A DNA stretch of 56,720 nucleotides, from assembly GCA_019637225.1 (NCBI GenBank), contig JAHBWC010000053.1, positions 1 to 56,720 on the forward strand, in the 5' to 3' direction. This document shows, piece after piece, positions 28,362-37,141 of the stretch. This DNA is from Labilithrix sp. GTDB taxonomy: Bacteria > Myxococcota_A > Polyangia > Polyangiales > Polyangiaceae. The notes beneath the pieces are model-generated. The model was given only the letters and a program-made list of their open reading frames with translations. It did no database searches and was not told where the DNA came from. Made by a program: the position numbers and the translations under genes. Within the stretch, counting starts at the first letter, position 1, and the number at the start of each line of letters is the position of its first letter.

Positions 28362-28390
28362 AGTGTACCGCCGGATTGAGTCGGCGGCAA
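28362..28390 (-). promoter_or_regulatory. Candidate promoter of the gltF-gltG unit with operator-like inverted repeat
   Basis: Minus strand: TTGCCG (28390-28385), 17-base spacer, TACACT (28367-28362). The spacer region carries an inverted repeat CCGCCG (28368-28373) / CGGCGG (28382-28387), placed where a repressor could block polymerase. Confidence 0.45.
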
Positions 28391-28598
28391 GCCTTCATGT
28401 GAGCGCGTGGAGCATCGATCCTGCTGGTTTCGTCGTCTTTCTAACCGGGAAGCGCCGGGTTCAAGACGTCCTGACAACGTCTCGACCCAGAAGGTTCCCG
28501 ACAATCGCGACACCCCTCGGCGGGGTGACCTTTGGTCCTATCCTCATCGGAGCCGCCCGCGACGTCCGTGCCCGCACCCCGCGGCGGCTTCGCACAGG

Positions 28599-28633
28599 CG
28601 AAAGGCCCCCCTGGCGGACCAGAGAGGCCTTCG
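28599..28633 (-). terminator. Terminator-like hairpin after gltE
   Basis: Minus strand, about 20 bases past the gltE stop: AAGGCC pairs with GGCCTT, with an inner CTGG/CCAG stem, and the 3' arm runs into TTTCG. Only a short T-run. Confidence 0.5.
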
Positions 28634-28652
28634 ACCTTCGCGCGTACGCCCG

Positions 28653-30101
28653 TTACTTCTTCTCGGGCTCCGCCGCCGCGGCGTCCGCGGAGCTCTGGTT
28701 CGTCGCGTCCTTCTGCGCGTTCGCGTCCAGCTTGAGGAAGGCGATCGTGTCGTCGATGTCGCCGATGCGACCGAGGTCCTTCTTCGAGCCATCACCCTTC
28801 ACGCGCTTCACCGCGCCGTCGTATTCGGGCTTGCCGGAGGCCTTCTCGAGGAAGGTCTGGAAGATCTTCTTCGCCTCTTCGAGCGAAGCGATCGTCTTCT
28901 CCTTCGCGCCGCCCGACTTCGCCTTGAACTCCTGCGTGAGGATGCCCTCGTTGTAGTAGGCGTCCGGGCGGTTCGGGTCGATCTTCTTCGCCGCGTCGAG
29001 CTCGGCCTGGGCCGCCGCGACGAGCTGGTCGTAGTTGCCCTCGGCACCCGTGATCGGGCCGCGGATGGCGAGCGCCATTCCGAGGTGCGCGTCGTAGTCG
29101 TTCGGGCGCATCTCGAGCGCCTTCTTGTACGCCGACTGCGCCTGCTCGAAGCCGCGGAACCCGAGGTTGACCGCGGCGTAGTTCATCTGCGCCTCGAAGA
29201 ACTTCGGATCGAGCTTCGCCGCCGTCGCGAACGCGGCGACCGCTCCGTTGACCTGACCGAGCTCGTTCTGGATGAGACCGGCGGTGTTGTGGATCGGCGC
29301 GTAGTTCGCGTTCTTGCGGATCGCCTGCGAGCAGACGAGGGCCGCGAGCTCGAGCTGCTGCACGTCCGCCTTCTTCTGCTGCGAGGCGTGCGTGATGACC
29401 TGACGGCCCTTGCTGCTCTTGCTCGTCCCCTTCATCGCGCCCGCGCGCTTCTTCGCGAGCTGGAAGTAGTAGAGGGCGAGCTGGTTGAACGCCGGCATGT
29501 AGGCGTCGTCGATGGCGAGCGCGCGCTGGAGGTTCAGCTTCGCGCAGTCCATGTCGTCCTTGCAGCCCTGCCCGCCCTGCGCGCTGTCGCGCGCCATCTG
29601 CACCATGGCGAGGTTGACGAGCGCGGGGACGTTCTGGAACTGCGCGTCGGTGACCGCCTGCTGGAGGGCGCCGATGGCGGCGTCCTCGTTACCGTCGGCC
29701 TTGTACTGGTAGAGCGCGATCTGCGCGCGCGCGTGGTGGAACTTCGGGTCGGCCTGGAGCGCCGCCTCGAACTTCGCCTTCGCGTTCTTGTCGTCGTTGC
29801 AGCGCTGGTACGAGAGGCCGGCGTTGAAGATCGCCTGCGCGTTCTTGCCGACCTCTTCGAACTTCTTCGCCACGTCGGCGCAGGCCTCGTTGCTCCAGTC
29901 GTTCTTCTTGTCGTGCTCGACGAAGAGATCGATCGCGGAGTTGAACTTCGCCTGCGCGTCCTTGCTGAGGTCGGCAGCGCCGCCGCCGCCCGTCGTCGAC
30001 TTGCCGTCGGCGCCGGTCTTCGGGTTCGGCTTGTCGCCGCCGCCGCACGCCGCCGTGAGAGCCAGGAGCCCCGAGACCATGAGTGTAGTGATGCGCTTCA
30101 T
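28653..30101 (-). CDS. gltE: TPR lipoprotein, GltE/AglT-like
   Basis: 482 residues; GGAGAC lies before ATG 30101. Signal with lipobox LTAAC (Cys19), a Gly/Thr-rich spacer, then TPR units from about 50 to 440 (for example NAKAKFEAALQADPKFHHAR, AVAAFATAAKLDPKFFEAQ, AQSAYKKALEMRPNDYDAH). The C-terminus is Ala/Glu-rich and charged. In M. xanthus GltE (AglT) is a TPR protein encoded next to GltD and is required for assembly of the gliding complex at the outer membrane; this gene has the same position, 17 bases after the gltD-like gene. I am confident it is a TPR lipoprotein of the cluster, slightly less so of one-to-one orthology. Confidence 0.83.
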   Translation of the reverse strand: MKRITTLMVSGLLALTAACGGGDKPNPKTGADGKSTTGGGGAADLSKDAQAKFNSAIDLFVEHDKKNDWSNEACADVAKKFEEVGKNAQAIFNAGLSYQRCNDDKNAKAKFEAALQADPKFHHARAQIALYQYKADGNEDAAIGALQQAVTDAQFQNVPALVNLAMVQMARDSAQGGQGCKDDMDCAKLNLQRALAIDDAYMPAFNQLALYYFQLAKKRAGAMKGTSKSSKGRQVITHASQQKKADVQQLELAALVCSQAIRKNANYAPIHNTAGLIQNELGQVNGAVAAFATAAKLDPKFFEAQMNYAAVNLGFRGFEQAQSAYKKALEMRPNDYDAHLGMALAIRGPITGAEGNYDQLVAAAQAELDAAKKIDPNRPDAYYNEGILTQEFKAKSGGAKEKTIASLEEAKKIFQTFLEKASGKPEYDGAVKRVKGDGSKKDLGRIGDIDDTIAFLKLDANAQKDATNQSSADAAAAEPEKK

Positions 30102-30118
30102 GTGCGTGTCTCCTTCGC

Positions 30119-33100
30119 TCACTTCTTCTTGCCGCCGGCCTTGGCCGCCGGCTTCGCGACGTCCTTCTTGTCGCCCTCGTCCGAGCTGACCGTGGTCTTC
30201 TCGGGCGCGGCGGCCGGCGGGTGCCAGAAGGTCCCGTCCGGAAGGACCGGCGGCACCTTCTCGTCGAGGCCGCTGTTCGAGAGCGTCGGCGCTCCGCGGA
30301 GCTCGTCGACGACGTGGTATTCGGCCTTGTAGTTCTTCGCGAGCCACACCTCGCAGCTGCGGCTGAACTCGTCGAAGTACTGGTACTTCACCGACAGATC
30401 GAGGCACTTCTTGAGCGCCGGCTTGGCGTGCTGGACCTTGAAGGGCTCGCTCGCCGCGTCGAGCGCGTCGTAGTAGGTGCCGCGGATGTCGGCGTCCTTC
30501 TTCCACGCCTCCGGGATCGGAGCGCGGCGGAAGTCGTCGACGAGGTCACCCCACATGAGGCCGGCGCGCGAGCCGGCGGCGATGACCCACTTCGGCGGCG
30601 GGACGGGCTTGAGCTCGAGGATCTTGACGTACTCGGGCTCGACCTTGCCGATCGCGTCGCGCTTCTTCGTGTACCACTCCTTGACCTTCGTATTGATGTG
30701 CTTGAGGACGGAGTCCTTGTCGCCCGGCCCCTTGTACGCCGGGAACTTCACCGTCTCGACGTCGGCCTTGCGACGCTCCTCGGCGGCGTAGAAGAACGCC
30801 TCGCCGACCGCGTTGAGCGCCTTCGCGAGACGACGATCGTGCTGCGCGTTGTCCTCGTCCGGGTACGCGGCCTTGATCTTCGCCTCCGCGTCGGCCGGGT
30901 TGCTCCAGAGCGCGCGGACCTTGGCGTACTCGGCCTTGGCCGAGTTCTCACCGCCGCGGAGCTTCGTGTGCGCGCGGGCGAGCGTCGTGCGCGCCTGCAC
31001 CTGGATGTCGGGCGCCGCCTTGGAGATGGTGCCCATCGCTCCGGACAGGGCCTTCTGCGCCTTGTCCCACTGCTCGTTGTCGGCGTAGTGCGAGCCGATC
31101 GCGAACGCGATCTGCGCCGTCTGCGCCGGCTTCTTGCCGCCGTAGTTCTTGGTGAAGATCTGGGCGTCCGCGATGGCCTGCTCCTCCTGGCCGAGGCCGA
31201 GGCGGAGGATGACGGCGTCGGAGAGCGCCTTGTCGGCGTCCGGCCCGTTCGGGTCCATCTTCGCGTACTTCTCGTACCACTCGGCCGCGAGGTCGTAGAC
31301 CGCGATGGCCTGGTAGTTACCGCCGATCTCGTACGTCGCCTTCTTCGCGAGCGGCGAGTTGCCTCGCGTCTTCTCGTCGAAGGTGAGGAGCGCGCGGCGA
31401 ACGGTGATCGCCTTCGCGACGAGGCGAGCGGCCTGGAAGGCGCGCGCCGCGTTGTACGCGATTTCGTCGCACTTCTCCGCCTGCGGCTGCTGCCCGTTGT
31501 TGACCGGGTCCTGGCAGTAGCGGCGGAACATCTCGAAGTACGCCGTGCCGCCCTTCTCGTAGAGGGCGATCGACTCCTTGCCGCCTTCCTTGTCCGCGCG
31601 CTCGACCAGCTTCTGGGCCTTGAGGCGGAGGATGTCGACCTGGATCTTGTTGAGCGTCGTGCACTGGTCGGCGTTCTTGCTCGCCTTGTCACCGGTGCAA
31701 TAGAGCTCGATGAACTTCGGGACGTCCTGCTCCATGTCGTCGAAGCAGTTCGTCTTCGAGAAGTGCGAGCCGAGGACGTTGATGCTCTCGAGGTAGAGCT
31801 GCGCGGCGTAGATGCCGACGTCGCGGTCCGCGTGGTTCATCGCGATCTCGCGGAACCCGATCGCCGACTCCTCCCAGTGCTGCGACTCGAAGTACGTACG
31901 CGAGCGCGCGTACTTGACCTCGACGAGCTGCTCCTGACCGGCGGCGTCGTTCGCGGCCGGCTTGATGTAGCAGATGTACTTGTTGAAGGCCGAGACCATG
32001 CCCTTCTGGTTCTCGGTCATCTCCTTCGGCTTCAGCTTCTCGGCTTCTGCCGCGGCCTGGGCCTTCTTGTCGCCCTTCTTGTCCTGGCCGGGGAGGTTGC
32101 CGGCGCCCTTACGGCCGGCGTCGCCCTTGTGGGTCTCGTCGTAGATGTTCTGGTAGCAGAGCACCGCGGCGTACGCGGCCTCGGCGGCCTCGGGCGCCTG
32201 CGGGTTCTCCTGGACGACGGAGTCGAAGGCGGGGCCGCACTTCGCCCAGTCCTTCTGGAAGTAGAGCAAGTCCGCCATCGCGTACTTGATCTTGTAGATG
32301 CTCGGCCAGTCTTCCTTGACGATGCGCGGGAACTCGAACTTCGCGAACTCGTCGGCCTGCCAGTTGTCGACGACCTTCTTGTAGAGCTGCGCCGCGAGCC
32401 CCATCGTCTTCTGGTCGCCGGTGCCGCGCTGGCCCTGCGAGCCGACGGCCTCGAGGTGCCAGGCCATCGCGGTCTCGGTCGCGAGCGACGCGGTCTTGTT
32501 CGCGCACTCGGCCTTCTGGTCGGCGGTGTACCCGCCCGACTTGACCTCGTTGTAGACCTTAACCTGGTTGTCGACCTCCTTGACGATGACGTCCTTGTTG
32601 CCGGACTTCAGCGCCATGGTCGCTTCGGTGATGTGCGCCTGGTAGACGCAATGACGCCCGCCCTTGTCGCGGGTCATCAGGTCTTTGTAGAGGATGATGG
32701 CTTCGGGGTAGTGGCCGGTGTCCAGGTAGTTGTTACCCAGATCGTCCATCATCTTGTACGTCTTCTCGTTCGACCCGCTGGCGTCGCCCGAGATGTTGTG
32801 CATGAAGTTGTACGCCTGCGCCGGGTCACCCTTGAGGGCGTAGACCGGGATGACGTCGCGACGCGCGGAGTCGGCGAGCTTCGCCGCGCCGGGGAGCTGC
32901 GCGTGGACGACGCCGAACTCGATCGTCTTCTTGAACGCGTTGAGCGCCTTCTCGAGCTCGCCCTTGTTCCAGAAGACGTAGCCGAGCTTGTACCAGGCGT
33001 AGCCGTACACCTTGTTGTTCGGCGCCGGGTACTTGGTCACCTCGGTGTAGGCCTGGGCGGCGAGATCCCACTTGCTCGGATCGCCCTGCGCCTCGTTGAA

Positions 33101-33841
33101 GAACAGCTCGCCGAACGCGAGGTACGCGTTCGGGATGTACTTCGACTGCGGCGCCTTCTTGATGAGGTCGTAGTAGACCGAGCGCGCGTTCTTGAGGTCG
33201 TTCGCCTGCTCGTACTCGTAGGCGAGGTAGTAGAGGACCTCGTCGATCTGCCCGTAGTTCGGGTACTCGTTGACGATGAGCGTGTAGTTCGCGATCGCCT
33301 TCTTGCGCGCGGCCTTCATGACGGCGTCGGCCTGGTTGGCCTGCGTCTGCTGCTGCCCCGCCGCGTTGGCGTTCGTCTTCTTCAGCTCGTCGCGCTTGAT
33401 CTCCGCCTGCGTCTTGTCGCGGAACGCGGCGGACTCGAGCTCGACGTACGCCTCGGCGAGACGGCGCGCGAGCTGCGGGCGGTCTGGCTTGTTCTTCGAC
33501 GTCGTCTCGAACAGGCGCTCGAGGCCCTGGATCTCGGTGACGAGCAGGGCGCGCTGGCGAGCCTGGAGGCGGCTCTTGCGCTCGTCGCGCGGAGCCTCCT
33601 CGATGTTCGGCCGGCCGGGCTTGGTCTGCTGGTCCCTCTTCTTGAGGTCCGCGGACTGCGGCGCCGAGTGGAAGTTGGTCGCCGGGGTCTTGCTCCCCTT
33701 GAACTCCTTCGGAGCGACGCCACCGGCGCACGCGTTGAGCGACTGCTTCGCCTTGTCGTCGATGCAGACTTCGGCGGCCAAGGCCTCGGCGCTCACCGTC
33801 ACGGCGGTGCCGACGAGCAACAGCTGAAGAATCCGATTCAT
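30119..33841 (-). CDS. gltD: Large periplasmic TPR protein, GltD/AgmU-like
   Basis: 1,240 residues. Cleavable signal peptide (about 1-22, RILQLLLVGTAVTVSAEALA), an early Cys pair (VCID, NACAG), then long helical TPR-like sequence with motifs such as ANYTLIVNEYPNYGQIDEVLYYLAYEY, YNFMHNISGDASG, YFEMFRRYCQDPVNNGQ and ARTTLARAHTKLRGG. The end carries FSRSCEVWLAKNYKAEYH and a Pro/Lys-rich tail. AgmU/GltD of M. xanthus is of similar size (about 1,200 residues), TPR-rich, periplasmic, and moves with the gliding complexes. GGAGGTAGGG precedes ATG 33841. It begins seven bases after the gltC-like stop, so translational coupling is likely. Confidence 0.87.
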   Translation of the reverse strand: MNRILQLLLVGTAVTVSAEALAAEVCIDDKAKQSLNACAGGVAPKEFKGSKTPATNFHSAPQSADLKKRDQQTKPGRPNIEEAPRDERKSRLQARQRALLVTEIQGLERLFETTSKNKPDRPQLARRLAEAYVELESAAFRDKTQAEIKRDELKKTNANAAGQQQTQANQADAVMKAARKKAIANYTLIVNEYPNYGQIDEVLYYLAYEYEQANDLKNARSVYYDLIKKAPQSKYIPNAYLAFGELFFNEAQGDPSKWDLAAQAYTEVTKYPAPNNKVYGYAWYKLGYVFWNKGELEKALNAFKKTIEFGVVHAQLPGAAKLADSARRDVIPVYALKGDPAQAYNFMHNISGDASGSNEKTYKMMDDLGNNYLDTGHYPEAIILYKDLMTRDKGGRHCVYQAHITEATMALKSGNKDVIVKEVDNQVKVYNEVKSGGYTADQKAECANKTASLATETAMAWHLEAVGSQGQRGTGDQKTMGLAAQLYKKVVDNWQADEFAKFEFPRIVKEDWPSIYKIKYAMADLLYFQKDWAKCGPAFDSVVQENPQAPEAAEAAYAAVLCYQNIYDETHKGDAGRKGAGNLPGQDKKGDKKAQAAAEAEKLKPKEMTENQKGMVSAFNKYICYIKPAANDAAGQEQLVEVKYARSRTYFESQHWEESAIGFREIAMNHADRDVGIYAAQLYLESINVLGSHFSKTNCFDDMEQDVPKFIELYCTGDKASKNADQCTTLNKIQVDILRLKAQKLVERADKEGGKESIALYEKGGTAYFEMFRRYCQDPVNNGQQPQAEKCDEIAYNAARAFQAARLVAKAITVRRALLTFDEKTRGNSPLAKKATYEIGGNYQAIAVYDLAAEWYEKYAKMDPNGPDADKALSDAVILRLGLGQEEQAIADAQIFTKNYGGKKPAQTAQIAFAIGSHYADNEQWDKAQKALSGAMGTISKAAPDIQVQARTTLARAHTKLRGGENSAKAEYAKVRALWSNPADAEAKIKAAYPDEDNAQHDRRLAKALNAVGEAFFYAAEERRKADVETVKFPAYKGPGDKDSVLKHINTKVKEWYTKKRDAIGKVEPEYVKILELKPVPPPKWVIAAGSRAGLMWGDLVDDFRRAPIPEAWKKDADIRGTYYDALDAASEPFKVQHAKPALKKCLDLSVKYQYFDEFSRSCEVWLAKNYKAEYHVVDELRGAPTLSNSGLDEKVPPVLPDGTFWHPPAAAPEKTTVSSDEGDKKDVAKPAAKAGGKKK

Positions 33842-33848
33842 AGAAACC

Positions 33849-35618
33849 CTACCTCCCACACTTCGAGGTGATGGTCTGCCGGTAGAACCCGAGCTCATCA
33901 CGCCAGTACTCGCCGTCGAACGGCCAGATGACGTGCTCTTCGTCCGGCTTCACGATGTTGCGCTCCGACTCCTGGGCGGTGACCTGGGAGCCTGCGATGG
34001 CCGCGTCGAGTTGGTTCCTCTTCGCGGAGGTGATGTCGATGAGGATCTTCGCGCTGTCGCGGAGGTGCTCGTTGAGCTCGTCGAGGTTTCGCTGGTAACG
34101 CTCGCGGGCGAGCTGACCGGCGTTACGAACGGCGATGTCGCGCGCGAGCTGGATCGCGTCCTTGACGTCGTTGCCGAGCGGCGAGTCGCGGAACCCGGCG
34201 GGCATCTTGCCGAAGCGCTTCTGCTCGTCGTCGAGCACCTGCACGTACTGGAGGTGGCGGAGCAGCTGGCGATCGCCGAGCGCGTTCTCGACGACGATCT
34301 TGATGCGCGGCGGGAGATCCGCCTTGCCGTCGCGGACCTGCTTCAAGAACTTGTAGAACGGCTCGTCCTGGTCCTCGCCCTGGAAGCGCTTGAGGACCTT
34401 GTTCAAGTCGTCGTACATCGGCTGGTACTTCGTCTGGAACTTGGCGACGATCGTCTCCGCGTCCTCGTACTGGCAGTTCGCGAAGTAGATGACCGCCTTG
34501 AGGATCTCCGCCTCGGGGTAGTACGAGTTCGGGAAGTACGGCGACTCGATCGTGTGGACGTTGCCGAGCGCGTGCGCGTAGTCGCCGGCCATGAAGTACG
34601 CCCACGACTCCTCGAAGAGCGCGTCGAGCCAGTACTCGCTGCCCTGGTCGACCTTGTTCCAGTACTTCACCGCGGCCGAGAGCTTCGCGCTGTCGATCGT
34701 CGGGGAGTTCGACTCGTCGAGGCGGACGGACGCCGAGTAGTACGTGCGCGCCATCGAGAGGAACGCGAGGTCCCTCATGCGGTCCTCGTCCTCGAGGCCC
34801 TCGAGCTCGCCGCTGTCGATCGCGCCGACGATGCGCTGGAACGACTGGACCGCGGGGATCGACCGGCGGAGCTGGACGTTCGAGATGCCCGAGAAGAACT
34901 GCCCGCGGACGTAGTACTTCGACTGGCGGTCGACCTTGCCGAAGAGGCGGAGCGCGTCGTCGTACTGGCGGTTACGGTACTTGTAGCGGCCGAGCAGGTA
35001 GTTCAGCTGCCAGTAGAGCTCGCGCTGGTTCGAGTTGTTGAACTTGTCGATCTGCGAGTCGTTGTACTTGCCGACGCGCTCGACGATGTCCGCCGGCTCG
35101 GGGAGGTCGGTCGCGAGCTTCGCGAGCCAGAGCAGCGTCTCGTTGAACTTGAGGTGATTCGGCTTGTCGGCGATCTCGGAGAAGATGCCGTACGCGCCCT
35201 GGTACGCCTTGATGCGGTAGAGCGAGATCGCGAGGTGGTACTGCGCGAGCTGCTTGTTGCCCTCGTCGTCGCCCGTCTCGCCCTTGTAGACGCGGTAGAG
35301 CGCCGTGGCGGCGTCGCCCCACTTCTCACCGTCGAAGAGGCGCTTGGCCTGCGCGGCCTGCTCGGTCATCTGACCGGCGACGGGCGCGGGCCCCATGTCC
35401 GAGGCCTTCGGCTGCGCGGCAGGCGCGTCGCCGGACGGACCGGGATCGTCGAGCTCGATGGCCTGCGCTCCACCGCCCGCCGGAGGCTTCGCCGCGGGCT
35501 TCGCCGCGGGCGCCTTGGGCTTCGGCTTCTGCGCCATCGCTGGCGAGGTCGCGAGCGAGACCGAGAGCATGCACGTTGCCGATGCGATCAGGAGCTTGCG
35601 CAATAGAGAGAGACGCAT
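33849..35618 (-). CDS. gltC: Periplasmic TPR protein, GltC-like
   Basis: 589 residues from ATG 35618; an upstream in-frame ATG at 35654 would spoil the signal peptide. Signal to about residue 30 (SVSLATSPAMAQ), Pro/Ala/Lys linker to about 75, then TPR-like helices throughout (KRLFDGEKWGDAATALYRVY, YHLAISLYRIKAYQGAYGIF, YWQLNYLLGRYKYRNRQYDD, DALFEESWAYFMAGDYAHAL), and a conserved-looking C-terminus (HVIWPFDGEYWRDELGFYR). GltC in M. xanthus is a periplasmic TPR protein of the gltA/gltB group. Here it heads the gltC-D-E unit instead. The homologous spore-coat system Nfs has a related NfsC, so a Nfs-type function is an alternative. Confidence 0.78.
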   Translation of the reverse strand: MRLSLLRKLLIASATCMLSVSLATSPAMAQKPKPKAPAAKPAAKPPAGGGAQAIELDDPGPSGDAPAAQPKASDMGPAPVAGQMTEQAAQAKRLFDGEKWGDAATALYRVYKGETGDDEGNKQLAQYHLAISLYRIKAYQGAYGIFSEIADKPNHLKFNETLLWLAKLATDLPEPADIVERVGKYNDSQIDKFNNSNQRELYWQLNYLLGRYKYRNRQYDDALRLFGKVDRQSKYYVRGQFFSGISNVQLRRSIPAVQSFQRIVGAIDSGELEGLEDEDRMRDLAFLSMARTYYSASVRLDESNSPTIDSAKLSAAVKYWNKVDQGSEYWLDALFEESWAYFMAGDYAHALGNVHTIESPYFPNSYYPEAEILKAVIYFANCQYEDAETIVAKFQTKYQPMYDDLNKVLKRFQGEDQDEPFYKFLKQVRDGKADLPPRIKIVVENALGDRQLLRHLQYVQVLDDEQKRFGKMPAGFRDSPLGNDVKDAIQLARDIAVRNAGQLARERYQRNLDELNEHLRDSAKILIDITSAKRNQLDAAIAGSQVTAQESERNIVKPDEEHVIWPFDGEYWRDELGFYRQTITSKCGR

Positions 35619-35648
35619 CCTGTGATTCCTCTTCTTCGTGATGAGGGC

Positions 35649-35667
35649 CCCCACGTCTTTCGTGGGG
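35649..35667 (-). promoter_or_regulatory. Hairpin in the gltC leader
   Basis: Perfect 7-bp stem CCCCACG/CGTGGGG with a 5-base loop (AAAGA on the minus strand), about 30 bases before the gltC start codon. It could shape translation or be a remnant processing site; no known riboswitch pattern is seen. Confidence 0.4.
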
Positions 35668-35852
35668 AGGAACTGCCTGCTTCGCGACGTAGAGCGCGAA
35701 GCGAGAGAGCCGGTGGTGCTGCTGCGACGAAGCGCGGTGACGACGCGCCGTTCAGGCGACGCGAACGAGAGACGGTGAAGCGCCGTGTTTCCACGGAAGA
35801 GCTCGGCGAAAAGTCGAACGTTTTAGCAAAGATATTCCCCGCGGGCGGCGAG

Positions 35853-35882
35853 ATGGTACGGAGGCCGTCGAGATTTTGTCAA
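35853..35882 (-). promoter_or_regulatory. Sigma-70-type promoter of the gltC-D-E unit
   Basis: Minus strand: perfect TTGACA (35882-35877), 18-base spacer, TACCAT (35858-35853). It implies a leader of about 225 bases before gltC. The best -35 match found in the window. Confidence 0.5.
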
Positions 35883-36301
35883 GCCGGATTCCAGCCACGC
35901 CCCCGCGACACGCGGCGGCGCGCCGCCGGGCGAAGAGGGACGGTGCTTGCCGGGCGGCGGGCCGCGCGCCCTCGGAGCACGTCCGAGGAACACGAAGAGA
36001 ACCCCCGACACGAGCGGGTCATTGGATCGAGATGGCCGCACGCTAGTCCACCAAGGCCGCGGGGGGGAGGCGTGTTGGGACGGGACGCGATCGAGACGAC
36101 GGCGAGCGCAACGGAGACCGCGAGGGCCGATCCACCGTCGTCGCGCGTCGGCCGCGACGGAATCCCCCCTCCCCCGGCCATCGGAAGACGTGGCCGCGAC
36201 GGGCGCCGCGAGGCGATGACGGCTCGGTTTGGCGCCGGGCGCGCGTGCCCCAGTGCACGGCCGCCAGTCAGCCGCTGGAATCATGACCGACGGAGAAACC
36301 T

Positions 36302-37030
36302 ATGCTTGACGCTCTCGCTGCGAAAACAGTACCGTCCCGCACGATGACGCGCGACGCTATGGTCAAGTCCGCCTCTCGACCGCTCGGGCCCTTCGGCCGC
36401 ATCGTTCGCCCGCTGGCGACCGCGGCGGTGCTCGGGGGCACGCTCCTCTTCGTGGCCGGTCCCGGCTGCGCCGACGAGGGCATCGGCGATCCGTGCACTC
36501 CGGAGCAGGAGTACAACCCGGACTTCCTCGGCTTCGACGAGAAGGAAGTCAACGTCGAGTCGAAGAGCTTCCAGTGCCGCACGCGACTCTGTCTCGTGAA
36601 TCACTTCCGCGGCCGCGTCTCGTGTCCTTACGGACAGGGCCCCGGCGGTGAGGCGCCGGCCGGCGGCGCGAACTGCAAGATCCCCGGAACCGAGACGCCG
36701 ATCGAAGGCGCGAAGGATCCGAACACGAACGACTTCGTCGACACGCGCAAGAAGTCGAGCGTCTCCGCTCAGTGCGTCGACCGCGCGACCGACAAGGCCG
36801 TCTACTGCTCGTGCCGCTGCGCCGACATCAACGGCCAGCGCCCGAGCGACCAGACGTTCTGCGACTGCCCGGACGGCTTCCAGTGCGAGCGCCTCGTGAC
36901 CTCGATCGGCCAGGGCAACGAGGGCCTCACGGGCTCGTACTGCATCAAGACGAACACGAAGTACGATCCGACGACGGCCTGCACCCAGGGCGAGTGCGAC
37001 CTGAACGACAAGACGCGTAACTGCAACTGA
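36302..37030 (+). CDS. Cysteine-rich lipoprotein with EGF-like cysteine spacing
   Basis: 242 residues from ATG 36302, chosen for GGAGA at 36291-36295; shorter starts at 36344 and 36359 (MVKSASRP) would give a more usual signal length. The signal ends at VAGPGC, predicted to be lipidated. The mature part has 16 further Cys, including a dense cluster (VYCSCRCADINGQ, TFCDCPDGFQC) that resembles EGF-like spacing, and conserved-looking GDPCTPEQEY and CRTRLCLVNHFRG. It is likely an outer-membrane, disulphide-rich lipoprotein. It is divergent from the gltC unit, and cysteine-rich lipoproteins such as CglB belong to the gliding machinery in M. xanthus, but length and sequence do not let me call it CglB. 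A canonical terminator follows. Confidence 0.75.
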   Translation: MLDALAAKTVPSRTMTRDAMVKSASRPLGPFGRIVRPLATAAVLGGTLLFVAGPGCADEGIGDPCTPEQEYNPDFLGFDEKEVNVESKSFQCRTRLCLVNHFRGRVSCPYGQGPGGEAPAGGANCKIPGTETPIEGAKDPNTNDFVDTRKKSSVSAQCVDRATDKAVYCSCRCADINGQRPSDQTFCDCPDGFQCERLVTSIGQGNEGLTGSYCIKTNTKYDPTTACTQGECDLNDKTRNCN

Positions 37031-37053
37031 CGCGCGCCGGACGGCGACGGAGA

Positions 37054-37083
37054 CGCGGTGGCCCCCCAGGCCGCCGCGTTTTT
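37054..37083 (+). terminator. Canonical intrinsic terminator after the cysteine-rich lipoprotein gene
   Basis: A 9-bp stem (CGCGGTGGC at 37054-37062 with GCCGCCGCG at 37070-37078, one G-U pair), a 7-base loop and five T at 37079-37083. It also shows that GTG 37058 cannot be a sensible start for yraN. Confidence 0.8.
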
Positions 37084-37141
37084 GCTTTGTTCGGCCGCGA
37101 CGCGGGCTCGCTCGAACGACGGCGCGCAACTCCGCCGGCGC

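Larger units (their letters stand above)
28231..28652. other. Intergenic region with gltE terminator and gltF promoter
   Basis: 422 bases without a gene. It holds the hairpin after gltE (28599-28633) and a promoter-like pair at 28362-28390, giving an expected leader of about 125 bases before the gltF-position gene. Plus-strand frames here look like non-coding shadows. Confidence 0.55.
35619..36301. other. 683-base divergent intergenic region upstream of gltC
   Basis: No credible gene: open frames on both strands are Arg/Pro-rich shadows without family features. It holds the gltC promoter (35853-35882), a leader hairpin (35649-35667), and presumably the promoter of the plus-strand cysteine-rich lipoprotein, which I cannot place. 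The stretch around 35770-35880 is noticeably more A+T-rich than its surroundings. Confidence 0.6.

Noticed and set aside
28407..30332. Plus-strand frame of 641 codons opposite gltE
   Set aside because: Shadow frame in phase with a clear TPR lipoprotein.
30221..33871. Plus-strand frame of 1,216 codons opposite gltD
   Set aside because: Same codon-bias artefact; the minus strand has a signal peptide, ribosome site and TPR sequence.
35622..36347. Open frame of 241 codons upstream of the Cys-rich lipoprotein gene
   Set aside because: Arg/Pro-rich, no domain or ribosome site, overlaps the next real start and the gltC promoter region.
37058..37141. Longer yraN start at GTG 37058
   Set aside because: The codon lies inside the stem of a canonical terminator, and family homology begins only after about 37165.
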